From: Gemmatimonadota bacterium
GTDB taxonomy: Bacteria > Gemmatimonadota > Gemmatimonadetes > Palauibacterales > Palauibacteraceae
Direction of reading: 5' to 3'
Length of the DNA: 20,895 nucleotides
NCBI GenBank assembly: GCA_029863105.1
Contig: JAOTWC010000005.1
Coordinates: 1-20,895, forward strand
The number at the start of each line of letters is the position of its first letter. The stretch's first letter is position 1. Under the pieces are notes generated by a model. That model did no database searches. It was not told the origin of the DNA and saw nothing but the letters and a program-made list of their open reading frames with translations. A program made the translations under genes and the position numbers. This document shows positions 6,330 to 13,946 of this stretch, in pieces.

Positions 6330-8492
6330 CTAGGGAGAATTCGTAAACACCCGATTCTGGTCGGCGAGCTCGATCAGCAACGGCGCCGGCGTAAACCGGG
6401 TCCCCAGAGCCTGGAATCCGACGAGGCGGTCCCGGATTCGGGCCAGGCCCTCTCCGTCCGCCCAGCGCAGCAGACCGCCGCGGAAAGGCGGGAATCCGGT
6501 GCCCATGATCATGGCCAGGTCCACCATGTCCGCCGAGTCGACGACCCGGTCCGCCAATGACCACGCTGCCTCGTTCACCATCAGATACAGACAGCGCGCG
6601 AGAATGTCCTCGTCCGGCGGAGCGCTCCCCGCTGGCGCATCCGTCCTGGCGGCCGCTCCGATGTCCGGATCCACGCCTGTCATCTTGCCGTCACGATATA
6701 GATAGAAGCCTCGACCGTTCTTCTTTCCGAGCCGTCCGTCTTCCATGAGACGGGACAGCAGAGGCGCCGGCTCCAGGCGCGCACCGAACGCTGCGCCCAG
6801 CTCGCGGCCCGCGTGGTTCGCCACGTCGAAGCCGATCTCGTCGAGCAGTCGCAACGGACCCATCGGCATGCCGAAGGATCGCAGGACTCCGTCCACCCTC
6901 TCAACGTCGGCACCTTCCGACAGCAGTCGGCCCGCTTCGTTCAGATACGGGCTGAGAAGCCGGTTCACGAGGAATCCCGGCTGATCGGCCACCACGACCG
7001 GCGTCTTGTTCATATCCAGCACGAACTGCAGACCCGTGGCCAGCGCCGCAGGCCTCGTGTCTTCCCAACGGATGACCTCGACGAGCGGCATCTTGTGCAC
7101 TGGATTGAAGAAATGCAGTCCGATGAACCGCTCCGGCCGGTCGAGAGCCCCGCCGATTCCAGCCACCGACAACGACGACGTGTTCGTACTCAGAACCGCG
7201 CCATCCGGTACCACCGCCTCGACTTCACGCATCACCTGTTGCTTGACGGCCAGGCGCTCGACGACCGCCTCGATGACGAGGTCCACATCTTCGAGGGCTT
7301 CGTACTCGAGCGTTCCGCTGATCAGTGCAAGCTTGAGGCCGGCCTCCTCCTCGGAGTACACGCCCGCACTCGCCGCCTTCTTCAGTAGGCCGGCGGCGTG
7401 CCTCAGGCCCGAGTCGAGTGCGCCCTGGTCGATGTCTTTCAGCACGACAGGCACATCGTGGGACGCGATCAGCTGAGCGATCGCTCCGCCCATTACACCG
7501 GCTCCGATGACCGCTGCCTTCCGAATCTCGGCGGCCGTGGCCATGACGTCCGCGGGCAGCGCCCGCTTCGCCTGCTGCGACAGCAGGAACACCCTCACCA
7601 GGCTCTGCGACTCGGGACTCACCAGCAGGTCACCCACCGCCTCCGCCTCGAGGCGGTAGGCCTCGTCCACGTGCGCGCCACGGGCGGCTCGCAGCACGGC
7701 GATCGCCCGCAGCGGCGCCGGGTACATCCCGCCTGTTTCGGCCAGTGCCCGCTTCTTCGCCGCCGAAAACAGGATCCACCGGCCGATGCTCGTCCCTTCC
7801 AACAGTCGCTCGGCCAGGCTCCGGCGGACGACGCGCTCGGGAACACGCTTCGACAGGACAAGCTCGATGAACTCGTCCAGTTCCCGCTCGGCTCGGTGAA
7901 GCGGGAGGATCCGATCCACCAGACCGATCCGTTTCGCACGACGGGCGCTGATCGGCTTGCCGCTCAGGATCATCCCCATCGCTTCCTTCAGACCAACGAC
8001 GGCAGGAAGACGAACCGTACCGCCGAATCCGGGAATGATCCCGAGCCGCACCTCCGGCAGGCCAATCCGGGTAGAGGACCGATCTGTGGCCATCCGATGC
8101 GTGCAGTGCAGAATCAGCTCGGTGGCGCCGCCGAGGCACGTGCCGTCGATGACGGCGACGGTCTCCACGCGCAGTCGCTCGAGGCGTCTGAAGATTCGCT
8201 GCCCCTCGGCGCTCGCCTCCCTGGCCTCGGCCGCCGACTCCAGGGCCACGAACTCGCGTACGTCGGCTCCGGCGATGAACGAACCGGGTTTGGCGCTGCG
8301 GATGATCAGCGCATGGATCTGCCCGTTGGCGATTCGGGACTCAAGCTGGGCCAGCAGGGAGTCCAGCGAGCGGAGTACCGTGGAAGACAGGACATTCAGC
8401 GGACCCGGCTGGTCGAACGTCAGCCAACCGACGTGACTGCGATCGACCTCGAAGGTCATGCCACCGTCGAGGACCTGCAGATCTTCATTCAT
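6330..8492 (-). CDS. fadJ: Fused enoyl-CoA hydratase / 3-hydroxyacyl-CoA dehydrogenase (FadJ/FadB type)
   Basis: Carries out two central steps of fatty-acid beta-oxidation: hydration of 2-enoyl-CoA, then NAD-dependent oxidation of 3-hydroxyacyl-CoA. The 720 residues show an N-terminal crotonase domain with oxyanion-hole segments GSFIAGADV and CLGGATEL and general acid/base glutamates Glu125 and Glu147 (E. coli FadB Glu119 and Glu139; two extra residues lie between them here). The dehydrogenase begins with the Rossmann motif GAGVMGG (330-336). LHFFNP carries catalytic His460, paired with Glu472 at the normal 12-residue spacing. A duplicated C-terminal helical domain ends the protein. Length is near E. 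coli FadJ (714). No thiolase gene (fadA/fadI) is adjacent. The ATG at 8492 lacks a good ribosome site; an ATG at 8459 (MTFEVDR), preceded by GGTGG, is an alternative. FadJ versus FadB cannot be decided by sequence alone. Confidence 0.93.
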   Translation of the reverse strand: MNEDLQVLDGGMTFEVDRSHVGWLTFDQPGPLNVLSSTVLRSLDSLLAQLESRIANGQIHALIIRSAKPGSFIAGADVREFVALESAAEAREASAEGQRIFRRLERLRVETVAVIDGTCLGGATELILHCTHRMATDRSSTRIGLPEVRLGIIPGFGGTVRLPAVVGLKEAMGMILSGKPISARRAKRIGLVDRILPLHRAERELDEFIELVLSKRVPERVVRRSLAERLLEGTSIGRWILFSAAKKRALAETGGMYPAPLRAIAVLRAARGAHVDEAYRLEAEAVGDLLVSPESQSLVRVFLLSQQAKRALPADVMATAAEIRKAAVIGAGVMGGAIAQLIASHDVPVVLKDIDQGALDSGLRHAAGLLKKAASAGVYSEEEAGLKLALISGTLEYEALEDVDLVIEAVVERLAVKQQVMREVEAVVPDGAVLSTNTSSLSVAGIGGALDRPERFIGLHFFNPVHKMPLVEVIRWEDTRPAALATGLQFVLDMNKTPVVVADQPGFLVNRLLSPYLNEAGRLLSEGADVERVDGVLRSFGMPMGPLRLLDEIGFDVANHAGRELGAAFGARLEPAPLLSRLMEDGRLGKKNGRGFYLYRDGKMTGVDPDIGAAARTDAPAGSAPPDEDILARCLYLMVNEAAWSLADRVVDSADMVDLAMIMGTGFPPFRGGLLRWADGEGLARIRDRLVGFQALGTRFTPAPLLIELADQNRVFTNSP

Positions 8493-8512
8493 GGGAGCAT
8501 CAATAGGCGCAG

Positions 8513-8546
8513 GCCGACCGGAACACGAATCCCGCGTCCGGTCGGC
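8513..8546 (-). repeat. 10-bp inverted repeat between lipoprotein and fadJ-like genes
   Basis: GCCGACCGGA (8513-8522) and TCCGGTCGGC (8537-8546) are perfect reverse complements around a 14-nt loop. The stem begins 6 nt after the lipoprotein stop and ends 20 nt before the fadJ-like ATG. No run of T follows on the minus strand, so it is not a standard intrinsic terminator. It could be an mRNA-stabilising or processing hairpin, a weak terminator, or an operator. Confidence 0.55.
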
Positions 8547-8552
8547 GGCACC

Positions 8553-9293
8553 CTATAATCGCAGTCGAGTAACGCCGTTCGACTCGTTGAGCCTGATTGT
8601 GTCCTGCTCGCCGACCGGGACGTTCCAGTACACTTCGCCCCCCGATACGGGTGCCCGCGTGGTCACCCACCAGCTGCCGCCGGGAAGACCGACCGTGGCC
8701 AGACCACTCGAATCCGTCGTGTCCTCGACGACTTCCCGCCCACCGAGCAGCTCGTTCCGTATGTCGAAGTACCCGGCGTAGGCTTCGTCCTCCCACAATT
8801 CGCGAACGATCTTGAACGAGTCCACCGCCGCCGTCACGGCTTCCTGTGCGCTCGTAAACGCGTCGAACAACTGGGTGCGCTCGCGGTTGAGCCGATTGAC
8901 GACGCCTTCGCCCTGGTTGAACTGATCGAACAGGCGGCGGTACGCGGGGTCGCGCGCGTCCATGGCCTGCAACCGGGTCGACAACTGCTGCAGATTATCT
9001 CGTGCTTCGGCCCATTCCGTGTCCTTCGTCCTCCACTCGGCCTGCAGCCCGGCGACGCGTTCGGCCTCCGCCTGCAGCTCCTCGGACATTTCCGGGCGAG
9101 GAGAGGAGGCCTGGCCATCCAGCGCGTCGAACACCGAGTCTCGATCGAACGGAAGGAACTGCACCGGGAGATTCGACTGCGGCTGGGCGCCATTCGGACC
9201 TTCCGTCGTCACCTCCACGGTCACGCTGGATCCGCACCCGGCCGCGACCAGCGCGGTGCCGACAATAACGACTGAGATTCGAAGAGTCCGCAT
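8553..9293 (-). CDS. Coiled-coil lipoprotein of unknown function
   Basis: A 246-residue secreted lipoprotein. The N terminus is a lipoprotein signal, basic MRTLR then a hydrophobic stretch ending in VAAGC, so Cys20 is probably lipidated. A mixed region (~25-60) is followed by a long, charged, helix-forming section (~62-165: repeated Glu/Ala/Leu/Gln, few prolines) that looks like a coiled coil or helical hairpin. The C-terminal ~55 residues (TTDSSGLATVGLPGGSWWV and on) look like a small beta-sandwich of the carboxypeptidase-regulatory/transthyretin type, common in extracellular FCB proteins. The start at 9293 is chosen over an upstream in-frame ATG at 9344 because it gives a proper signal peptide and has GGGAGA nearby upstream. 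It lies between the M23 peptidase and the beta-oxidation gene. I do not recognise the family. Confidence 0.78.
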   Translation of the reverse strand: MRTLRISVVIVGTALVAAGCGSSVTVEVTTEGPNGAQPQSNLPVQFLPFDRDSVFDALDGQASSPRPEMSEELQAEAERVAGLQAEWRTKDTEWAEARDNLQQLSTRLQAMDARDPAYRRLFDQFNQGEGVVNRLNRERTQLFDAFTSAQEAVTAAVDSFKIVRELWEDEAYAGYFDIRNELLGGREVVEDTTDSSGLATVGLPGGSWWVTTRAPVSGGEVYWNVPVGEQDTIRLNESNGVTRLRL

Positions 9294-9378
9294 TCCCACA
9301 TCTCCCGGTTTTGAGCCCCGTGACTGGATTCGCCGCGGGCGCAAATCTACCCGCGGGGCGGGGTGATTGGCAAACAGG

Positions 9379-9403
9379 AAAACGCAGCCGCGCAGCGCGC
9401 GGC
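9379..9403 (-). terminator. Intrinsic terminator after the M23 peptidase gene
   Basis: On the minus strand, five bases after the peptidase stop, a perfect 7-bp GC stem (GCCGCGC / GCGCGGC, loop GCT) is followed by TGCGTTTT and more T-rich sequence. This is a typical Rho-independent terminator, with the T run slightly displaced from the stem. It separates the peptidase transcript from the lipoprotein gene. Confidence 0.62.
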
Positions 9404-9408
9404 GGCGG

Positions 9409-10317
9409 TCAGAAGACCAGGTCGTCCAGCAGGTAGTTTCGGGGATTGGCGGCCCGGTCGTCTACCAGCACCTCGTAGTGCAGATGCGGAGCCGTGGCCA
9501 GGCCGGTTTTTCCGATCTCACCGATCACTTCGCCCCGACTGACTCGTTGACCCCGCTTCACGTTGATGCTTGCCGCGTGCGCATAGCGCGTCACGTAGCC
9601 GTATCCATGATCGATTTCGATCGTCTTTCCATAGCCGACCTTCGTGCCGGCAAACGTGACCCGTCCCGCGGCCGAAGCGAGGAAAGGCGTACCGACGGGC
9701 GCGGAGATGTCCAGCCCGGGGTGCGGTCGGTTTACGAGCAGAACCGGATGGAAGCGGCTCTGGCTGAAGCTCGAGCTGATCCAGGAGTCGGGAGATTGCA
9801 CGGGCCGGATGGACGGGCGCGACCGGAACACGTCCCCGTGCACGGCGACGGAGTCCAACGCCTCATCGAGACTGGCATCGAGCAGCTCGACGCGCCGCAC
9901 GAGCTTTTCCACGTCGTAGCTCGCCGCCAGCGATCGCGTCGCCATGTTCGGTGAGATCCGCAGGAACTCTTCTCGCGACGGGTTGCTGGTCAGCGGACCT
10001 CCGACGCCGACGGCCTGCACTTCGGGATCGAGGTACGGAAGCCCGGCGAGCAATCGGATCTGCTGGTCCCGCTCCGACAGGCCGTCGATGAACCGATCCA
10101 GCGTGGCGACCTGCGATTCCATCCGGCCGAGATCCGCCGCCAGGCTCCTGTTCTCCACCCGCAGTCGGACGAGCTCGGCCTCCCGGCCCGCGTCGATGCC
10201 CAGGCTGGCCACGAACACGGCCGCCAGTACGAGCACGAGAGCTCCAGCGGTCAGTGCCAGGCGTACAACACGACGCGTGACGCTGAGGTGGCGAATCCGG
10301 CCGCCACCCTCGGGCAT
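9409..10317 (-). CDS. Membrane-anchored M23 family metallopeptidase
   Basis: A probable peptidoglycan endopeptidase acting in the periplasm. The 302 residues comprise a short basic cytoplasmic N terminus, one transmembrane helix (~17-40), a coiled coil (~44-80: EAELVRLRVENRSLAADL and on), a linker, and a C-terminal M23 (LytM) domain (~185-302). The zinc ligands are intact: HPGLD (His199, Asp203) and HLH (His278, His280, the latter being the metal ligand of the HxH pair). GYGKTIEIDHGYGYVTRYAH is the usual strand region before the second motif. An active enzyme is therefore expected, unlike EnvC or NlpD, which have lost ligands. The ATG at 10317 lacks a strong ribosome site. A 183-nt leader with a promoter candidate and two inverted repeats precedes it, and a terminator follows. 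It may work in cell division or wall remodelling. Confidence 0.93.
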   Translation of the reverse strand: MPEGGGRIRHLSVTRRVVRLALTAGALVLVLAAVFVASLGIDAGREAELVRLRVENRSLAADLGRMESQVATLDRFIDGLSERDQQIRLLAGLPYLDPEVQAVGVGGPLTSNPSREEFLRISPNMATRSLAASYDVEKLVRRVELLDASLDEALDSVAVHGDVFRSRPSIRPVQSPDSWISSSFSQSRFHPVLLVNRPHPGLDISAPVGTPFLASAAGRVTFAGTKVGYGKTIEIDHGYGYVTRYAHAASINVKRGQRVSRGEVIGEIGKTGLATAPHLHYEVLVDDRAANPRNYLLDDLVF

Positions 10318-10379
10318 GATCTGAACGGTCCAGTGTCTGGGTTTCAGTACGAATCATCCATAACGGACGCACGGCGACC

Positions 10380-10396
10380 TCGACCGCTTCGGTCGA
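10380..10396 (-). repeat. 7-bp inverted repeat in the leader of the M23 gene
   Basis: TCGACCG and CGGTCGA are perfect reverse complements around a 3-nt loop, about 63 nt upstream of the peptidase ATG. No T run follows in either direction close enough to suggest termination. It could be a 5' UTR hairpin or an operator. Confidence 0.45.
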
Positions 10397-10419
10397 CAGC
10401 CGGCGTCTGGAAAATTTTT

Positions 10420-10445
10420 GCTCGGAGAGACATGCGCCGCCGAGC
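10420..10445 (-). repeat. 6-bp inverted repeat next to an A5T4-like run
   Basis: GCTCGG (10420-10425) and CCGAGC (10440-10445) pair around a 14-nt loop. On the minus strand the stem is followed by AAAAATTTT, an unusual AT-rich patch in this GC-rich window. It lies between the end of metG and the start of the M23 gene, and could be a poor metG terminator or part of the M23 leader. Confidence 0.35.
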
Positions 10446-10456
10446 GGGACGTCGGC

Positions 10457-10486
10457 AGACTACATGTGCTCAGAGGGACCTGTCAA
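10457..10486 (-). promoter_or_regulatory. Possible sigma70-type promoter for the M23 gene
   Basis: A perfect minus-strand -35 box TTGACA (10486-10481) is followed, after 18 bases, by TAGTCT (10462-10457), which matches only three of six positions of TATAAT. If used, the transcript has a ~135-nt 5' leader containing both inverted repeats at 10380-10445. The -35 box lies right after the metG stop. Confidence 0.4.
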
Positions 10487-10500
10487 GGCGGAACGCGGCG

Positions 10501-12024
10501 TCAATCGCGGGGCGTCTCTATCCGCGGGAACAGCACGCCTTCACTGCTTTCCGGCACTAGAGCAGGCCACCGTTCGCCAAGCTCGTCGAACGGCGGTGGT
10601 GAACCTGCGCCACCAAGCCGCTTCCAGATTTCGTCCGCCTTGTCTGGCATAAACGGTGCCAGCGCCACTGAAATCCTCGCCAGGGCCCGGACCAGGGCCC
10701 CGAGAACCTCGTCCAATTCGTCGGCGGCTGCCGGATCACGCGCCAGCGCCCACGGCGCCCGTGAGTCAACCCAGGCATTCGAGCGGCGTACGATCGTCAT
10801 CACGTCCTCGAGCGCCGCGTGGAGCTGCATGGACTCCATGTGCTGGTGGTACGCGTCGAGCGCCGCCCGACAGGCATTCTCGAGCTCGGTGTCCTGTCCG
10901 CCGGAGACCCGCCCGTCCCGGTATTTCCCGATCATCGCCACCGTGCGGTTGAGAAGGTTGCCGAGATCGTTCGCCAGATCTGCCTGGTACCGGTCGTCGA
11001 ACTGCTGAAGAAAGCTCTCGACCGATGGAAAATCGCGGTCGGAGTCCCAGGGCGCCTCGCGCATCAGGATGAAACGGAAAGCATCCGGGCCATGCCGGTC
11101 GACGAGGCGGCCCAGGTCGATTCGCTCCGCTTCCGACTTCGACAGCTTCCCACCGCCGATCATCACGAACCCGTGCGCCCATACGGTGGCAGGCAGGGGC
11201 AGGCCGGCGGACATCAGCATCGCCGGCCAGATCACGCAATGGAAGCGCGTAATGTCCTTGCCGATCACATGCAGGTCGGCCGGCCACCACGCCTCGTATC
11301 CGTCCTCCGGGTAGCCGAGCACCGACAGGTAATTGGGCAGCGCATCGAACCAGACGTAGACCGTGTGCCCTTCGGTGTCGGGGAACGGCACACCCCAGGG
11401 AACGCGGGACCGGGAGGCGCTGATGTCGTCGAGTCCGCCCTCCAGCAACCGAAGAATTTCGTTGCGGCGGCTGTCCGGCTGGATGAATTCAGGGTGAGCG
11501 GCGATGTGGTCCAGCAGGGGCTCCGTGTAGTTCGACAACCGGAAGAAGTAGTTCTGTTCTTCGGTCCAGGAGATGTCACGGGAGGGGTGCAGAGGACATT
11601 TCCCGTCTACGAGTTCGGATTCCTTCCGAAACGCTTCGCAGCGCTCACAGTAATACCCTTCGTATCGATCCAGGTAGATGTCGCCGGCCGCCTGGATCCG
11701 CCGCACGAGTTCCTGCACGGCCCGGACGTGCGATGCACTCGTCGTGCGCACGAAATCGGTGTTCGAGAGTCCCAGGCGCTGCCAGGTCGCTTGCCATTTG
11801 CTCGCGATGTCATCCACCCACGCGCCTGGCTCGATGCCCTGGCGCTCCGCTTCCCGCAGCACGTTCTGGCCGTGTTCGTCCATCCCGATCGCGAACCGCA
11901 CGTCATCGCCGCGCAGCCGGCGGTACCTGGCAATGACGTCCGCCCCGACCTTCTCGAACGAATGGCCCACGTGAGGAAGACCGTTTGCGTAGTCGATCGC
12001 CGTGGTGACGTAAAACTTGTTCAT
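10501..12024 (-). CDS. metG: Methionyl-tRNA synthetase
   Basis: Charges tRNA-Met with methionine in the cytoplasm. The class I signature HVGH (HIGH box) is at 18-21 and KLSKS (KMSKS box) at 293-297. The connective-peptide zinc knuckle is present as CERC (126-129) and CPLH (143-146), the single-knuckle form with His as last ligand. WFDALPNYLSVLG and WPADLHVIGKDITRFHCVIWPA are characteristic. The C-terminal half is the helical anticodon-binding domain. The protein stops at 507 residues, so it lacks the EMAPII/Trbp111-like tRNA-binding appendix of E. coli MetG (677 residues). The start at 12024 (MNKFYVTT) matches the family; a longer open frame reaching 12114 would overlap ricT. Last gene of the tight dnaE run, 28 nt after ricT, with no clear ribosome site of its own. 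Confidence 0.97.
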   Translation of the reverse strand: MNKFYVTTAIDYANGLPHVGHSFEKVGADVIARYRRLRGDDVRFAIGMDEHGQNVLREAERQGIEPGAWVDDIASKWQATWQRLGLSNTDFVRTTSASHVRAVQELVRRIQAAGDIYLDRYEGYYCERCEAFRKESELVDGKCPLHPSRDISWTEEQNYFFRLSNYTEPLLDHIAAHPEFIQPDSRRNEILRLLEGGLDDISASRSRVPWGVPFPDTEGHTVYVWFDALPNYLSVLGYPEDGYEAWWPADLHVIGKDITRFHCVIWPAMLMSAGLPLPATVWAHGFVMIGGGKLSKSEAERIDLGRLVDRHGPDAFRFILMREAPWDSDRDFPSVESFLQQFDDRYQADLANDLGNLLNRTVAMIGKYRDGRVSGGQDTELENACRAALDAYHQHMESMQLHAALEDVMTIVRRSNAWVDSRAPWALARDPAAADELDEVLGALVRALARISVALAPFMPDKADEIWKRLGGAGSPPPFDELGERWPALVPESSEGVLFPRIETPRD

Positions 12025-12052
12025 GGGTTTGAAGATAGGGGGTAGTGGTGAA

Positions 12053-13057
12053 TCAGTCGTGGCTGTGGTCGCGTGGGGAGGGTCGCTGCCGGTCTCCCGA
12101 GCGCCCCCGTACACTCCGGCCGGGCCGGTCGGCGCCGGGCCTGGCCGACGCGGGCTGACGACGCACGCTGTCGAGCGATACGGTTCGGACCTCGCCCGCT
12201 TCGTCGCGTAACGCGACGGTGTCGCGGAAGATGTCCCATCCCATGACCACTTCCTCGCCCAGTTCGGTGCGGATCGTCCGGCCGACCTTGGGGAAGCGTT
12301 TCTTCGCCTGCAGATAGAACTCGTGTTCGTAGTGCAGGCACGACATCAGCCTGCCGCAGGCGCCTGAAATCTGGGCCGGATTGAGCGACAGACCCTGGTC
12401 CTTGGCGAGTTGCAGAGTGACCGGCTCGACCTGTGGAAGCCACAGCCGGCAACACAGCTCGCGGCCGCAACGACCGAGGCCGCCGAGACGCTTCGCTTCG
12501 TCCCGCACGCCGATCTGTCGCAGCTCGATCCGCGTCTTGAACGTCCGAGCCATTTCTTTGACGAGCGCCCGGAAGTCCACTCGCTTGTCGGCCGTGAAGT
12601 AGACCGTAAGCTTGTTTCTGTCCCACTGCCACTCGGCTTCACTCACCTTCATCCGCAACCCGTGCTGTCGGACGAGTTCACGGATTCGGCGACGCAGCTC
12701 CGTTTCTTCGGCATTGAGGGTCAGACGCCGCTGCACGTCGACCGGAGCCGCACGCCGCAGCACCCGCTTCGCCGGTGGGACGACCGGACCGTGGTGCGCA
12801 TGATCGCACCCCCCTTCGCAGGAGTGGTGGTCCGCGTCTACGGCCTTAGCGACGCAGCCGACGTCCTGGCCCCGATCCGCCTCCACGACGACATACTCTA
12901 GCTCGCGCAGCGCGCTGGGGCCCCGGTAGGAATAGTAGTCCGACCGCTGTCCCTGGAACTGGACGGCCACGATCTGGTGCGCGCGCGCCGATCCGGCGAC
13001 CGGGATGGGACGTGGCGGACGAGCCGGGGGACGATGTTCCTGCCGCGGGTCAGGCAC
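12053..13057 (-). CDS. ricT: PSP1-domain regulator RicT (YaaT)
   Basis: Member of the PSP1/RicT family. In Bacillus subtilis RicT joins RicA and RicF in a complex with iron-sulfur clusters that promotes RNase Y-dependent RNA maturation; no partner genes are visible here. The 334 residues include the PSP1 domain with the hallmark cysteines GRCGRELCC (Cys197, Cys202, Cys203) and GACGRLMSC (Cys234, Cys240), which suit cluster binding. Two features look unusual: a His/Cys-rich insert at 77-89 (HHSCEGGCDHAHH) and an Arg/Pro-rich, probably disordered tail from ~300. The start is GTG at 13057, overlapping the accA stop by 8 nt, which points to translational coupling. The N-terminal ~22 residues are proline-rich and a later start is possible. 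metG follows after 28 nt, an association seen in many bacteria. Confidence 0.9.
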   Translation of the reverse strand: MPDPRQEHRPPARPPRPIPVAGSARAHQIVAVQFQGQRSDYYSYRGPSALRELEYVVVEADRGQDVGCVAKAVDADHHSCEGGCDHAHHGPVVPPAKRVLRRAAPVDVQRRLTLNAEETELRRRIRELVRQHGLRMKVSEAEWQWDRNKLTVYFTADKRVDFRALVKEMARTFKTRIELRQIGVRDEAKRLGGLGRCGRELCCRLWLPQVEPVTLQLAKDQGLSLNPAQISGACGRLMSCLHYEHEFYLQAKKRFPKVGRTIRTELGEEVVMGWDIFRDTVALRDEAGEVRTVSLDSVRRQPASARPGADRPGRSVRGRSGDRQRPSPRDHSHD

Positions 13058-13913
13058 TGGCCGTGTCTTCCCAGCGACCCATCGCGTAGAACTTCTCTCT
13101 CCGTCGCTCGATCAACTCGTCGCCCGAAAACTCCACGAGTTCGTCAAGGTGTCGTTCCACGGCGGAACCGACTGCCAGCGCAGTCGCATCCGGGTCGAGG
13201 TGCGCGCCTCCGTTCGGCTCCCGTATCACCTCGTCGACAACGGCGAATTCCGCCAGATCCGTTGCCGTCAGCTTGAGCGCCTCGGCGGCGTCCTCTGCCC
13301 GATCCCGGCTTCTCCACAGGATCGCGGCACATCCCTCCGGGGAGATCACCGAGTAGATCGCGTTTTCCAGCATGAGTACGCGGTCTGCCACGGCGATTCC
13401 CAGGGCCCCGCCGCTGCCTCCTTCGCCGATGATCACCGTGACGATGGGGACGGGAAGTCCCGCCATGACCTGCAGGTTTCGGGCAATGGCCTCGGCCTGC
13501 CCTCGCTCCTCCGCTCCGATCCCCGGGTAGGCACCCTGCGTGTCCACGAGAGTCACGACCGGCCGGCCGAACTTCGCCGCCAGTTGCATCAGCCGCTCCG
13601 CTTTGCGGTACCCCTCGGGATGCGGCGACCCAAAGTTCCGCAGCAGGTTTTCCTTCATGCCGCGGCCCTTCTGATGGCCGATGATCATCACGCTGCGTCC
13701 GGCAAGCGTGGCCCATCCCCCGACGATCGCCGGATCGTCACGAAACTTCCGGTCACCGTGCAATTCGATCCAATCGGAGCACAGGATACGGATGTAGTCG
13801 AGGGTGAACGGCCGATCCGGGTGCCGGGCGAGCTTCACGCGTTCGTAGCGCGACAGCGGCTCGGAATCCTCCGGCCCCGCGGCCTTTCCAGACCTGGTCT
13901 CGTCGCTCATCAT
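13050..13913 (-). CDS. accA: Acetyl-CoA carboxylase carboxyltransferase subunit alpha
   Basis: With AccD it transfers the carboxyl group from carboxybiotin to acetyl-CoA, giving malonyl-CoA for fatty-acid synthesis. The 287 residues contain the crotonase-fold core: LARHPDRPFTLDY (28-40), GHQKGRG (79-85), GSPHPEGYRKAERLM (95-109), DTQGAYPGIGAEERGQ (124-139), the glycine loop GEGGSGGALG (163-172) and ISPEGCAAILW (190-200). E. coli AccA has 319 residues; the missing part is most of the N-terminal helical extension ahead of LARHP. Two adjacent ATG codons begin the gene, preceded by GGGGGA. It follows dnaE after 33 nt, the same order as in E. coli dnaE-accA, and overlaps ricT by 8 nt. accD, accB and accC are not in this window. 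Confidence 0.97.
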   Translation of the reverse strand: MMSDETRSGKAAGPEDSEPLSRYERVKLARHPDRPFTLDYIRILCSDWIELHGDRKFRDDPAIVGGWATLAGRSVMIIGHQKGRGMKENLLRNFGSPHPEGYRKAERLMQLAAKFGRPVVTLVDTQGAYPGIGAEERGQAEAIARNLQVMAGLPVPIVTVIIGEGGSGGALGIAVADRVLMLENAIYSVISPEGCAAILWRSRDRAEDAAEALKLTATDLAEFAVVDEVIREPNGGAHLDPDATALAVGSAVERHLDELVEFSGDELIERRREKFYAMGRWEDTASA

Positions 13914-13946
13914 GATCCCCCGTGCAAACCCCGTTGAGGAAAGTGG

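Noticed and set aside
7398..8558. 386-codon plus-strand frame opposite the beta-oxidation gene; similar long frames opposite metG (10819-12045), dnaE (13962-15263), DUF4837 (17426-18589) and typA (19363-20745)
   Set aside because: All lie antisense to genes with full sets of catalytic motifs and show no domain, ribosome site or codon pattern of their own.
8554..8559. Perfect TATAAT on the plus strand
   Set aside because: It overlaps the minus-strand lipoprotein stop, has no -35 box at normal spacing and no plus-strand gene downstream.
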